A stretch of 64,000 nucleotides of DNA from Phycisphaerales bacterium (GCA_040221175.1 JAVJVK010000015.1:1-64000); one strand, 5' to 3'; numbered from the stretch's first letter, positions 45,055 through 54,009 are shown. Program-made: numbers and translations. Notes: generated from the sequence alone by a model not told the origin.

Positions 45055-45204
45055 GCCGATCCTCCCTGAACGGCCGAGCCAGCGGGTCGACCAGCGTCCT
45101 TCGTGTGGCGGCCCGCGGCCGGACCGTTCTCCTTGGGAGCGACTCTAGGCTCCGGCCATTTCATCGAAACCCGCCCGTACCGACTTGAGCCGCTACAGTG
45201 GCCG

Positions 45205-46092
45205 ATGGCCGATAAATCCACCCCGAAGACAGGTTCGAAGAACACCCGCACCCCAAAGCGGACCGCCCGGCGGAAGCCCGCCCGTGCTCCGAAGTTGACT
45301 GCCGCCACCGCCGATCGCCATCAGCTCTATACGGACGCAGTCCAGAACGTCGAGAGCGAGATCGACTTCGTTGACGAGACCTACCAGTCGCTCCGCAAGC
45401 GCAAGGCGGTCCGGTTGCGAGAAGACTTCTGCGGCACGGCTCAGACCAGCGCCGAGTGGGTCCGTCGCCGGCCGACCAACATCGCCGTTGGATTGGACCT
45501 GGACGAGCCCACGTTGCAGTGGGGGCGTGACCACGTGTTGAGCCAACTGACCGATGAGCAGCGCAACCGCTTGACCCTGAAGAATCGCGACGTGCGCGAG
45601 CCGGGCAAGAAAGGGCGCGACATGGACATCATCCTGGCGATGAACTTCAGCTACAACGCGCTCATGAAGCGTGCCGATTTGCTGGCCTATATGAAAGCGG
45701 CTCGCAAGAGCCTGGCGCCCGGCGGGCTGTTCATCATGGACTGCTATGGGGGCTACGAGAGCCTCATGGAGCAGGAAGAGCGGCGCGCGTGCAAGGGCTT
45801 CACGTACGTGTGGGAGCAGGTCAAGTACAACCCCATCGACGCGACACTCGATACCGCCATCCACTTCGAGTTCAAGGATGGCACCGAGATGCGCAACGCC
45901 TTCACCTACCACTGGCGGCTCTGGAACCTGGCAGAACTGCGCGACCTGCTGGCCGAGGCGGGCTTTGCCAAGACCACGGTGTACTGGGAAGGTGACGACG
46001 GCAAGGGCGGCGGCGACGGCAACTTCACGCCCACCACGGTGGGCGATGCCGACGCATCCTGGATCGCGTACATCGTCAGTGAAGGCGACTGA
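45205..46092 (+). CDS. Class I SAM-dependent methyltransferase
   Basis: 295 residues. A basic, disordered N-terminus of 35 residues precedes RLREDFCGTAQTSAEWVRRRP, which acts as the SAM-binding loop, then VGLDLDEPTLQWGRDH, DIILAMNFSYNALMKRADL and LAPGGLFIMDCYGG. A later AFTYHWRLWNLAELRDLLAEAGF fits the family end. The FCGT motif is typical of a methyltransferase group found widely in bacteria with unknown substrates. It is convergent with the subtilase. ATG 45205 is chosen because the residues upstream do not fit. Confidence 0.88.
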   Translation: MADKSTPKTGSKNTRTPKRTARRKPARAPKLTAATADRHQLYTDAVQNVESEIDFVDETYQSLRKRKAVRLREDFCGTAQTSAEWVRRRPTNIAVGLDLDEPTLQWGRDHVLSQLTDEQRNRLTLKNRDVREPGKKGRDMDIILAMNFSYNALMKRADLLAYMKAARKSLAPGGLFIMDCYGGYESLMEQEERRACKGFTYVWEQVKYNPIDATLDTAIHFEFKDGTEMRNAFTYHWRLWNLAELRDLLAEAGFAKTTVYWEGDDGKGGGDGNFTPTTVGDADASWIAYIVSEGD

Positions 46093-46102
46093 TCCGTCTC
46101 GG

Positions 46103-47605
46103 TTAGCAGCCGGCTGCAAACTCGTTCTGGAACGCCAGGAAGTCGAACAGGGTGAGGCTGCCGTCACCGTCGAAGTCGGCAGCCAGGTCGCCTGCATCGA
46201 AGGCGTTCTGGAAGGCCAGGAAGTCAAACAGAGTCAATGCACCATCGCCGTCGAAATCGGCACGGCAAGGCGTTCCGCCACCAGCGGCAAGAACCGCCTC
46301 GAACGCGTCAACACGACCGTAGCCGAAGATCGGGTCGAAGCCCGGCGTGCCGAGATCGACCGAGGTCGTCTGGAAGATCGCCCGAACCTCGTCGGAAGTG
46401 ATCGAGCGGTCGACGCTGCGCATCAGTCCGATGACACCAGCCACATGCGGCGTCGCCATCGAGGTTCCGCTCTGGAAGGCATACCCGTCCGTGGGGCCGA
46501 AGAGCGCCAGCGTGTCCCACGTGCTCCACACGTCCACGCCCGGCGCCGTGACGGTCATCTCCGGGCCGGTGGTGGTGAAGTCGGCGATCGCATCGCGGTT
46601 ATCCGTCGCGCCCACCGCGATGGTCGAGTCGAACCGAGCGGGTGCGAAGATTGGCACGCCCGGGGTGTTTCCGGTTGCGGCGACGATGATCACGCCCTGG
46701 TCGAGCGCATAGTTGCAGGCGTTCTCGAGTACGCTGGAAAAGTCGGGCGAGCCCAGGCTCATTGAGATCACGTCCGCGCCGTTGTCGGCCGCCCATACCA
46801 CGCCCGCGGCGATGTCCGGCTCGGTGCCCGTGCCCAGGAAGCCCAGCACCTTTACGGGGAGGATCGAGCAATCCCAGCCCACGCCGGCGATGCCGATGCC
46901 GTTGTCCGTGTCGCCGCTGGCGATGCCGGCGCAGTGCGTGCCGTGGCTGATCAAGATGTCGTCGTCCCAGCTTCCACCCAAGGGGCTGTAGCCAGGCAGC
47001 ACGTTGTTCTGAAGGTCCGGGTGGCTCTGGCTCACGCCGGTATCCACGATGGCGATCACGACATCGGGGTCACCAGTGGTGATATCCCACGCGAGGCTCG
47101 CGTTGATGTCCGCGCCGGCCACACCGGGCGTGCCCGAGATGGGCTGGCCGGTGTTCAAGAGGCCGTACTGGAGATCGAAGTCGGCGTCGTTGGGCGTGGT
47201 CGCCAGCACGCCGCCGATCCCGATGAGTTCCGCTCGCTCCACACCATCGATGGCGGTCAGGGCGATGATGGCTTGACGCGCATTGACGCCTGCGTCGAGC
47301 GCGGCGACGTAGAGCCGGGTGAGGCCATGTTGCTCGGCTAGCGCCTGGTTCGCCGGGGGGCGTGCGAACGCGTGCGAGAGCGACGTGACCCCGGGCAGGT
47401 TGGCCGGTTCGGCAGCGTGACCAGCCGCCAGACGAAGCAGTACGGCATCGCTCTTGAACCCACCTATGACGTCGACCTTCTGAACGCGTCCGGTGAAGGG
47501 CTCGAAGCCCTCGGGCCACGCGATCGCATCGTCGGCCATGGCCGGAACCGTCGAGAAGACACCGAGGGCGATCAGGACCGAGCTGTGGAAGGTGGCGCTG
47601 AGCAT
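46103..47605 (-). CDS. Secreted S8 subtilisin-like protease with GC-type dockerin tag
   Basis: 500 residues. A signal peptide (LIALGVFSTVPAMA) precedes a propeptide-like region, then the catalytic aspartate in VIAIVDTGVSQSHPD, histidine in SHGTHCAGIASG and serine in SGTSMATPHVAG. The C-terminus is the paired dockerin-like tag, ADFDGDGALTLFDFLAFQN and ADFDGDGSLTLFDFLAFQN, ending AAGC. It is therefore exported by the same route as the two FG-GAP proteins. The start has a GGAGAT Shine-Dalgarno. It is a probable extracellular peptidase. Confidence 0.95.
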   Translation of the reverse strand: MLSATFHSSVLIALGVFSTVPAMADDAIAWPEGFEPFTGRVQKVDVIGGFKSDAVLLRLAAGHAAEPANLPGVTSLSHAFARPPANQALAEQHGLTRLYVAALDAGVNARQAIIALTAIDGVERAELIGIGGVLATTPNDADFDLQYGLLNTGQPISGTPGVAGADINASLAWDITTGDPDVVIAIVDTGVSQSHPDLQNNVLPGYSPLGGSWDDDILISHGTHCAGIASGDTDNGIGIAGVGWDCSILPVKVLGFLGTGTEPDIAAGVVWAADNGADVISMSLGSPDFSSVLENACNYALDQGVIIVAATGNTPGVPIFAPARFDSTIAVGATDNRDAIADFTTTGPEMTVTAPGVDVWSTWDTLALFGPTDGYAFQSGTSMATPHVAGVIGLMRSVDRSITSDEVRAIFQTTSVDLGTPGFDPIFGYGRVDAFEAVLAAGGGTPCRADFDGDGALTLFDFLAFQNAFDAGDLAADFDGDGSLTLFDFLAFQNEFAAGC

Positions 47606-47841
47606 CGTGGGATCTCCTGCTGACGGTTGGTCGAGAGCACGGAACGAGCCGAGGTCGGACGGGGCCATGAAAGACGCCGCGAGCGAGCCCACCTCCCCGC
47701 GGGCCCGCCTCGCGGCATCCGTCATTCTCTACGCCCAGCTGCCGATGGGGCGTTACAGTGGGCCTTTGGCGGCCCGCTGGGTCATGCCATGCAGGCATTC
47801 CCGTACGCCCCGTCCCCCACGCACGCGAGGAACAAAGCCAG

Positions 47842-48843
47842 ATGACCACGAACACGCCCCTTCGAGCTTTTATGGAGAGGCACTACCGGCACTACAACGC
47901 CGGCGTCGTTGTGAAGGCGGCCAAGGCGTATGAGCAGACGCTGGCCGGCGGTACGCCCATGTTCATGACGCTGGCGGGGGCCATGAGCACCGCCCAGTTG
48001 GGGCGGTCCCTCGCCGAGATGATCCGCCAGGGGAAGGTGCACGCGATCAGCTGCACGGGCGCGAATCTCGAGGAGGACGTATTCAACCTGGTTGCCCACG
48101 ACCACTACAAGCCCATCCACGACTGGCGGGCCCTGTCCGAAGCCGATGAGGTCGCGCTGGACGAGGGTGGCTATCCGCGCGTTACCGACATCTGCATTCC
48201 CGAAGAACAGGCCATGCAAAAGATCGAGGGCCACCTGCTGAATCGATGGAAGGCCGCCAACCACGCGGGCGGACGAGCCCTGCCGCACCAGTACCTCTAC
48301 GACCTGCTGCGCAGCGGTGATCTGAAGCACGAGTACCAGATCGATCCCAAGGACAGCTGGATGCTGGCCGCCGCCGAAAGGGACCTGCCGCTGTTCGTTC
48401 CGGGGTGGGAGGACAGCACCCTGGGCAACATGTTCGTCGCCAATGCGGACAAGCACGGCTACAGCCTGGACAGCGTACTCGGCGGGACGAGCTACATGGC
48501 GTCGCTCCTGGAGTGGTACCTGGGCATTACCAAGGGCAAGGACAAGGGGCCGGGCTTCTTCCAGATTGGCGGTGGCATCGCAGGCGACTTCCCGATCTGC
48601 GTGGTGCCGACGATCAACCACGACCTGTATCGCGATGATGCCGACGAGGCCAAGCGTGTACCGAGATGGAGCTACTTCTGCCAGGTCTCTGATGCGACGA
48701 CAAGCTACGGCGGATACAGCGGCGCGGTGCCCAACGAGAAGATCACGTGGGGCAAGCTGGGTGCTGGTGAACCAAAATTCATGATCGAGAGCGACGCGAC
48801 CATCGTGGCGCCGCTGATCTTTGGCTGGGTGCTTGGCTGGTAG
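47842..48843 (+). CDS. Deoxyhypusine synthase-like protein
   Basis: 333 residues. The fold signature LAGAMSTAQLGRSLAEMIRQGKVHAISCTGANLEEDVF with a later TWGKLGAGEPKFMIESDATIVAPLIFG matches deoxyhypusine synthase; the lysine in TWGK corresponds to the enzyme-imine lysine of the eukaryotic enzyme. Bacteria lack eIF5A, so bacterial members probably make homospermidine or a related polyamine from spermidine or agmatine. A GAGGAA Shine-Dalgarno precedes ATG 47842. It ends 54 bases before the response regulator. Confidence 0.9.
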   Translation: MTTNTPLRAFMERHYRHYNAGVVVKAAKAYEQTLAGGTPMFMTLAGAMSTAQLGRSLAEMIRQGKVHAISCTGANLEEDVFNLVAHDHYKPIHDWRALSEADEVALDEGGYPRVTDICIPEEQAMQKIEGHLLNRWKAANHAGGRALPHQYLYDLLRSGDLKHEYQIDPKDSWMLAAAERDLPLFVPGWEDSTLGNMFVANADKHGYSLDSVLGGTSYMASLLEWYLGITKGKDKGPGFFQIGGGIAGDFPICVVPTINHDLYRDDADEAKRVPRWSYFCQVSDATTSYGGYSGAVPNEKITWGKLGAGEPKFMIESDATIVAPLIFGWVLGW

Positions 48844-48897
48844 ATCCCCCGCCCGCTGCCGCGGGAATACACTTGTGCTCGCTCCAGGAGGCCTCGC

Positions 48898-49587
48898 ATG
48901 CGGATTCTCGTCGTCGAAGACAACCCGAAGATGGCCCTGGCCATTCAGAAGGGGCTCACCGAGCACGGGTTTGCGGCCGATGTGTCCAACACCGGCTACG
49001 AGGGTGAGGAACTTGCCTGCGGTGGGAACTACGACCTGGTGCTGCTGGACCTGATGCTGCCCGATCGCGATGGCATCGAAGTATGCCGGAACCTGCGTCG
49101 CCGCAAAATTGCCACGCCGGTCATCATGCTCACCGCGCTTTCGGCCATCGAAGAGAAGATCGATGGGCTAGATGCTGGCGCCGACGACTACATCACGAAA
49201 CCGTTCCAGTTTGAGGAGTTGCTTGCCCGCATCCGGGCGATCCTCCGTCGCGGCGAAGCCAGCGAGAGCCGAGTGCTTCGATGCGAAGACCTCGAGCTCG
49301 ACCTGTACACGCGTCACGCGACCCGTGGCGACACGCGGGTGGAGCTTTCGAACAAGGAATTCGCGCTCCTTGAATTCCTGATGCGGAATCAGAACCGTGT
49401 GCTCAGTCGCATCCAGATCGGCGAGAAGGTCTGGGACATGAACTTCGAGCCATCGAGTAACGTGATCGACGTCTACGTGTCGGCGTTGCGCCGTAAGCTG
49501 GACCGCGGCTTCGACACGCAGCTCATCCACACCATTAAGGGTGCTGGCTATCGCTTCGGAGTGATCGATGCCCATTCGGGCGTCTGA
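48898..49587 (+). CDS. OmpR-family response regulator
   Basis: 229 residues. Receiver domain: ILVVEDNPK with acidic pocket, LVLLDLMLPDRDGIE with the phosphorylated aspartate, and the conserved ITKPF lysine. The C-terminal winged helix reads FALLEFLMRNQNRVLSR and VIDVYVSALRRKLDRGFDTQLIHTIKGAGYRF. It should bind DNA on phosphorylation by the overlapping kinase. An AGGAGG site precedes ATG 48898. The signal and targets are not visible. Confidence 0.95.
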   Translation: MRILVVEDNPKMALAIQKGLTEHGFAADVSNTGYEGEELACGGNYDLVLLDLMLPDRDGIEVCRNLRRRKIATPVIMLTALSAIEEKIDGLDAGADDYITKPFQFEELLARIRAILRRGEASESRVLRCEDLELDLYTRHATRGDTRVELSNKEFALLEFLMRNQNRVLSRIQIGEKVWDMNFEPSSNVIDVYVSALRRKLDRGFDTQLIHTIKGAGYRFGVIDAHSGV

Positions 49588-51058
49588 ACCAGACCACCCG
49601 CTCCCGTCAGCCCCCAGAGCCTGGGTGTCGAGGGTCCCGCTGCGCCTGCGCATCACGTTGTGGGTCGTCGCGATCTCGGGCGCCGTCCAGATCACCCTTT
49701 CGCTCCTGATCATCCTCTACCATCGAGAGAACGTCCAGACGACCAATCAGCAGCGGCTGACCGAGGCCGCCGTCAGCATCGCCGCTCAGGCAGAGATCAA
49801 CCCTGCCACCGATGAGGAGGCCAGCCTCGCCGAGTTGATCGATGATCAGATCCAACTCCGCTGGTTTGGGCGCGTTGCGGCCATCGATGTGTCGAGCAAC
49901 AACGGGACCCGCATCGACGGCCCCTTTGATTCCGATGACTTCGACGTTCTTCGGTCGGCCACTTTCGATGGAGACTTTGGCCAGCCCGGGCAGCGCGACT
50001 CGGGGCAAGCACGGGGCTTCTACTACGCGGCCGAGCCGTACGGCGAGACCGCGCGACTGATCCTGGCCACCCCAGTGGCCGAAGCCAATCTGCCCCTTCG
50101 GACGATCACCGTGGCGCTGGTGCTACTGCTGCCCGCGGGCATCGCAGCTTCCGGCGTGTCAGCGTGGTACATCGCTGGCCTGGCGGTCCGACCCATCCGT
50201 CAGATGCAGCACTTTGCCGAGGAACTCTCGGCCGACAACGTCAGCGACTCGCTGGATCTGGAAGACAGCGCGCCCGAGCTCGATGCCCTGCGCGATGAAC
50301 TGGAACTGGCCATGCGGCGAATTTCCGCGGGCTATGACGCCCAGGCCCGGTTCCTTGCCAACGTGTCACATGAGATCAAGACCCCGATCAGTGTCGTTCG
50401 GACCGAGGGAGAAGTGCTCATGGCGGGCCGACCTTCGATGGACGAACTGCGGGACTTTGCCCGCACCACCGTCGAAGAGATGGACCGGCTGGGCCGCATG
50501 GTCGAGAGCTTCCTGCTCCTGACGCGTGTCCGTCAGGGCAAGAGCGTGGTGCAGGCGCAAGGCCACGATGCCAACGACATCCTCATGGAAACCGTTTCGG
50601 GCTGCAACGCGATGGCTCGCCAGTACGGGGTTCGCCTCGAACCGTTGCTGTACGACGGCGAAGAGCCCCCCCAGATCGAAGGCAATGCCGATCTGCTCAT
50701 TACCGCGCTGGGCAACCTGATCCGAAATGCCATTCGATTCTCGCCCCGCGATGCCGCCGTTCGGATCTCCTGTGCGGTCCGGAATCGCAGGGTCATCATC
50801 CGGGTGCGGGACTTCGGGCCAGGCGTGCCGCCAGAGGTGATGCAGCACCTGTTCGAACCGTTCACGCAAAGCGCCGAAGAGCGACGACGCGGTCGCGGGA
50901 CCGGGCTCGGACTCCAGATCGCCCATGGCATTGCCGAATTGCACAACGGCGAGGTCCGAGTGCGCAACTTGAAGCGCGGGTGCGAATTCTCGATTCACCT
51001 GCAAGCCAGGCAAGATGGGTCGGGTGAAGCTCTCCAACATGAGGAGACTTTCACCTGA
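49568..51058 (+). CDS. Sensor histidine kinase with two membrane helices
   Basis: 496 residues. A transmembrane segment (ITLWVVAISGAVQITLSLLII) precedes a periplasmic sensor of about 120 residues; a second segment (ALVLLLPAGIAASGVSAWYIAG) is followed by a HAMP-type region. The phosphoacceptor histidine is in FLANVSHEIKTPISVV and the ATPase N-box and G-box are present (NLIRNAIRFSPRD, GRGTGLGLQIAHGIAE). It is the partner of the preceding response regulator, with which it overlaps by 20 bases. The sensor domain is not a family I recognise. Confidence 0.93.
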   Translation: MPIRASEPDHPLPSAPRAWVSRVPLRLRITLWVVAISGAVQITLSLLIILYHRENVQTTNQQRLTEAAVSIAAQAEINPATDEEASLAELIDDQIQLRWFGRVAAIDVSSNNGTRIDGPFDSDDFDVLRSATFDGDFGQPGQRDSGQARGFYYAAEPYGETARLILATPVAEANLPLRTITVALVLLLPAGIAASGVSAWYIAGLAVRPIRQMQHFAEELSADNVSDSLDLEDSAPELDALRDELELAMRRISAGYDAQARFLANVSHEIKTPISVVRTEGEVLMAGRPSMDELRDFARTTVEEMDRLGRMVESFLLLTRVRQGKSVVQAQGHDANDILMETVSGCNAMARQYGVRLEPLLYDGEEPPQIEGNADLLITALGNLIRNAIRFSPRDAAVRISCAVRNRRVIIRVRDFGPGVPPEVMQHLFEPFTQSAEERRRGRGTGLGLQIAHGIAELHNGEVRVRNLKRGCEFSIHLQARQDGSGEALQHEETFT

Positions 51059-51098
51059 TGTTCAGGTCACCATCAGTCCGTGAGCCGAATATCTTGGC

Positions 51099-51392
51099 AT
51101 GATCCGTCGTCTTGCCATTCTGGCACTGGTGCCCATATGCGCCTGGCTTGGGTATCGGACGGTGCTCTTTGATTCAGCGCCGCAGTCTCTCTTTCTCCAA
51201 GTCGCGTTCGGAATCGGAGTCCTGATTCTGCTTGTCTCAGTTGTCGCCGAGATGGGCGATCGCGCTACACGCATCTTGCAGCGTCACGAAGAGGACGTGC
51301 GTCAGTCCATACCGCGGAGTTCCCGCGATGGGCGTAGGGGATGGAACGAATCGTCTGAGGATCGCAGGTCCGGCCAGAACTCGACGGCCTAA
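51099..51392 (+). CDS. Small two-helix membrane protein, unknown
   Basis: 97 residues. Two hydrophobic segments (LAILALVPICAWLGYRTVLF and LFLQVAFGIGVLILLVSVVAE) are followed by a highly charged, Ser/Arg-rich cytosolic tail. I do not recognise it. It lies between the two-component pair and dps, and could be regulated with either. There is no clear Shine-Dalgarno, so it may be a weakly expressed or mis-called gene. Confidence 0.5.
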   Translation: MIRRLAILALVPICAWLGYRTVLFDSAPQSLFLQVAFGIGVLILLVSVVAEMGDRATRILQRHEEDVRQSIPRSSRDGRRGWNESSEDRRSGQNSTA

Positions 51393-51431
51393 CAGTCTTT
51401 GATTCTGGCGGATGCGAGCGTCCGCAATTTC

Positions 51432-51468
51432 TCAGTTCCGACGGGCGAGGCTCGTTGGAATGCTCTGA
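51432..51468 (+). promoter_or_regulatory. Hairpin in the dps leader
   Basis: TTCCGACG (51436-51443) can pair with CGTTGGAA (51453-51460) with one G-U pair and a nine-base loop; TCAG and CTGA extend the stem beyond a four-base bulge. The structure ends exactly at the AAAGGA Shine-Dalgarno of dps, so it could affect ribosome access. Thermal or ferrous control is possible but not shown. Confidence 0.3.
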
Positions 51469-51480
51469 AAGGACCGATTC

Positions 51481-52032
51481 ATGAGCACGACTCCCTGGCG
51501 CGGCCCCGACTTCATCGAGCAAAATCCGATTAATCTTCCCGAAGCGGCCGCGAGGAAGATCATTCCGGAACTCGATGGTCACCTGGCGTCGTTCTTCGTC
51601 CTGTTCCATCAATACCAGAAGCACCACTGGCTGGTGGAAGGGCCCCAGTTCCGCGATATCCATCTGTTCCTCGAGGACAACTACAACGAGGTGCATGAAC
51701 AACTCGACGCCATCGCCGAACGCATCACCGCGATTGGGGGCGTGCCCACAAGTAGCCCAGCGAGTCAGTCCAAGCTCGCGTACATCGAGCACGAGCCCGA
51801 GGGCGTCTTCCGCATCCGAGACATGCTGGAGCGCGACCGCACCGCCGAGGGCCACATTGCGGCCAAGCTCCGCAGCACCATCAAGATCTGCACCGAGCAG
51901 GGCGACTTCGGCACCGAGACCCTGCTGAAGGGCATTCTCTTGAAGGTTGAGGATCGCGCCCATCACCTGGACCACTTCCTCGGAGCGGATTCTCTCGGCA
52001 TGGCCATCGACGACCAGCCCCAAGAGGCATAG
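51481..52032 (+). CDS. dps: Dps/ferritin-like DNA-protecting protein
   Basis: 183 residues. The ferroxidase residues of Dps are recognisable in YQKHHWLVEGPQFRDIHLFLEDNYNEVHEQLDAIAERI (histidine and acidic pair). A variable tail precedes HHLDHFLGADSLGM. Dps proteins form 12-subunit shells that store iron and shield DNA from peroxide. The N-terminus (LPEAAARKIIPELDGHL) fits the family. It is first in an operon with a pmp3-like and a membrane protein gene. An AAAGGA site precedes ATG. Confidence 0.93.
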   Translation: MSTTPWRGPDFIEQNPINLPEAAARKIIPELDGHLASFFVLFHQYQKHHWLVEGPQFRDIHLFLEDNYNEVHEQLDAIAERITAIGGVPTSSPASQSKLAYIEHEPEGVFRIRDMLERDRTAEGHIAAKLRSTIKICTEQGDFGTETLLKGILLKVEDRAHHLDHFLGADSLGMAIDDQPQEA

Positions 52033-52068
52033 GGTCGGTCTGCGAGGGTGGCACAAAGGAGCCCATCG

Positions 52069-52242
52069 ATGATCATCATCAAGATTCTTCTGGCGATCTT
52101 CCTGCCGCCGGTTGCGGCACTGCTACAAGTCGGCCTTGGACTGCACTTCTGGTTGAATCTTCTGTTGACCATCCTGGGATGGCTGCCCGGCCAGATCCAT
52201 GCAATCTGGTTGATCGTGGCCGACAAGCAGCCCGCCGCCTGA
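52069..52242 (+). CDS. YqaE/Pmp3 family stress membrane protein
   Basis: 57 residues. The two-helix form IIIKILLAIFLPPVAALLQVG and FWLNLLLTILGWLPGQIHAIWLI is the PMP3/YqaE fold (short hydrophobic protein induced by salt or cold stress). AAAGGAGCCC precedes ATG 52069; the upstream GTG at 52048 is less likely. It follows dps by 36 bases, which supports a shared stress role. Confidence 0.93.
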   Translation: MIIIKILLAIFLPPVAALLQVGLGLHFWLNLLLTILGWLPGQIHAIWLIVADKQPAA

Positions 52243-52266
52243 CCCCGACACGAAAGGACGCTACCC

Positions 52267-52641
52267 GTGAGTGCGCAACGTGGCGCGGGCGACGAAGCCC
52301 GGCCGACAACAAGCAACCCCGAAACTACTCCCCGCAGCGAGCGCGAGTACTCCACGCAGTCCGAGCCCGATCAGCCGCCACCGGTCAAGGACGAGAAAGC
52401 TCGTCGGATTGCCGAGGTCTCGCCCGAGGGCATTCCGGCGGACCTGGGAACGAATCAGCAGACGATCAGTCGATTGCTGTTCGCGGCCGTCGTGCTGCTC
52501 CTGACCGTTGCGTTGGCTGTGGCCGTATTTGCGGATCGGTGGATCGGGCTTGCCGTTGGAGTCCTCGGACTCTTCCTGCTTATCGTGAACCCAGCACTCT
52601 GGGCGGCGATTCTCCGCGTGAAGGAGCGCGAACAGGGCTGA
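52267..52641 (+). CDS. Membrane protein with disordered N-terminus, unknown
   Basis: 124 residues. The first 65 are Pro/Ser/Glu-rich and disordered, ending EVSPEGIPADLGTNQQTIS; two membrane segments follow (LLFAAVVLLLTVALAVAVFA and IGLAVGVLGLFLLIVNPALWA). The start is GTG 52267, after AAAGGACGC. It follows the pmp3-like gene by 24 bases, so it belongs to the dps operon. I cannot name a function. Confidence 0.65.
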   Translation: MSAQRGAGDEARPTTSNPETTPRSEREYSTQSEPDQPPPVKDEKARRIAEVSPEGIPADLGTNQQTISRLLFAAVVLLLTVALAVAVFADRWIGLAVGVLGLFLLIVNPALWAAILRVKEREQG

Positions 52642-52664
52642 CGGACGGCCATACCGAGTGGCTT

Positions 52665-53015
52665 TTAGGGTTCCTCAGATACATCAAGCGTGGGCTTGTT
52701 CCATCCCCAGTCAGGGTCCTTGGCCAACCGCGTCGAACTCTGGCGAATGCATCGGCGACAGATGATCGCGCTGCCTTCACTGTCCCGTACGGCCACGGGG
52801 CTTTGCCAGCCGGGGTCATCACGCTCTTCCAGGCACATGGTGCAAGTCGCCCCGGGCGGCTTGCTGTCATTTCCCAGCAGTACAACCTCGGTATAAGCGA
52901 TCCGAAGGGCGTCTCCACAGATCAGGCTTCCCTGATGGCCTTCGACCATCGGAAAGCTCCCATCCCATTGCCGACCCGTGAAATCGCAGACGAAGTCGCT
53001 GGGGAGCATGTCCAT
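52665..53015 (-). CDS. Conserved CxxC-type small protein, planctomycete
   Basis: About 116 residues. VCDFTGRQWDGSFPMVEGHQGSLICGD opens it, followed by CTMCLEERDD and IICRRCIRQSS, which give two CxxC pairs likely to bind zinc. The pattern recurs in planctomycetes as an uncharacterised protein. ATG 53015 (or ATG 53009/53039) is uncertain; the frame open to 53090 overlaps nadK and is not needed. Neighbours give no clue; it diverges from nadK. Confidence 0.7.
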   Translation of the reverse strand: MDMLPSDFVCDFTGRQWDGSFPMVEGHQGSLICGDALRIAYTEVVLLGNDSKPPGATCTMCLEERDDPGWQSPVAVRDSEGSAIICRRCIRQSSTRLAKDPDWGWNKPTLDVSEEP

Positions 53016-53073
53016 GGGATTCGAGCCGGGTCGGTGCATCGGCCATGATACGAACGCAGCCATAGCATGGGCC

Positions 53074-53997
53074 ATGCCCGACCCAGCCAATCAGTCCCCG
53101 AATTCAGGCGTCCAAGCTGCCCGGCCGGCGACTCGCGTGGTCCTGGTCGTGAACTCGGGCAAGCCCGAGGCCCTCGACGCCGCTCGATCGGTCCGGCGGG
53201 CGATCGAGACGCACGCCCAACTCGTGGGCGAGTTCGATGCGGCAGACGAGGAGCGGGCCCTCGCCGAGGGGGCCGACCTGGCGATCGTGCTCGGGGGAGA
53301 CGGGACCATCCTCGGGCTGGCCCGGCATGCCGTTGCCGCGGGGGTCGCCGTGCTGGGAATCAACTTCGGCAAGCTCGGCTTCCTGGCGGAGTTCGACGCG
53401 GACGCATTCCATCGTCACGCGGCCGAGTTGCTCGCAGGCCGGGGACAGATCCGACGTGTTGCGGCCCTGGAGGCCTGGGTGTTGCGCCAAGGCGAGCAGA
53501 TCGCGCGTCAGGTCGCGATCAACGACGTGGCGATCTGCAACGGGGCTCCGTTCCGAATGATCGAACTGGGCCTATGCATCGATGGGGCGCCCGCGCAGAG
53601 TGCGCCGCGCGTCGCGGGCGATGGTCTCATCGTGGCGACGCCCACCGGCAGCACGGCCTACAACGCGGCCGCCGGAGGACCAATCCTCGAACCCACGCTC
53701 GAGGCGATGGTCGTAACGCCGATCGCCGCGCACTCGCTCAGCTTCCGACCGATCGTCGTGCCCGGCCGTAGCAGCATCGACGTGGTGGCGCATCGGACGA
53801 ATCGCGCAGAGGGCCATGATCCCACCGCGGGAACCTGTGCCGTGATCGATGGACAACACACCGTGCCGCTCGAAGCCGGGGACGTGGTCCGCGTTACCGT
53901 GGGCGATCAGCCGCTGAGCCTGGTGGTCAATCCGGATCGAAGCTACTGGCAGACGCTGATCCGCAAGCTGCGATGGGCCAGCACGCCTGGCGGATGA
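53074..53997 (+). CDS. nadK: NAD kinase
   Basis: 307 residues. VVLVVNSGKPEAL opens it, then DLAIVLGGDGTILGLARHA (the GGDGT motif with the catalytic aspartate), INFGKLGFLAEFD and GDGLIVATPTGSTAYNAAAGG, all typical of NadK, which phosphorylates NAD to NADP. ATG 53074 begins the family-like part; the upstream open frame is not conserved. It converges on rpiB with a 12-base gap. Confidence 0.95.
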   Translation: MPDPANQSPNSGVQAARPATRVVLVVNSGKPEALDAARSVRRAIETHAQLVGEFDAADEERALAEGADLAIVLGGDGTILGLARHAVAAGVAVLGINFGKLGFLAEFDADAFHRHAAELLAGRGQIRRVAALEAWVLRQGEQIARQVAINDVAICNGAPFRMIELGLCIDGAPAQSAPRVAGDGLIVATPTGSTAYNAAAGGPILEPTLEAMVVTPIAAHSLSFRPIVVPGRSSIDVVAHRTNRAEGHDPTAGTCAVIDGQHTVPLEAGDVVRVTVGDQPLSLVVNPDRSYWQTLIRKLRWASTPGG

Positions 53998-54009
53998 AGC
54001 CGGTCAGGG

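Noticed and set aside
52978-53073. Longer nadK start
   Set aside because: The residues before ATG 53074 do not fit NAD kinase and overlap the divergent CxxC gene.
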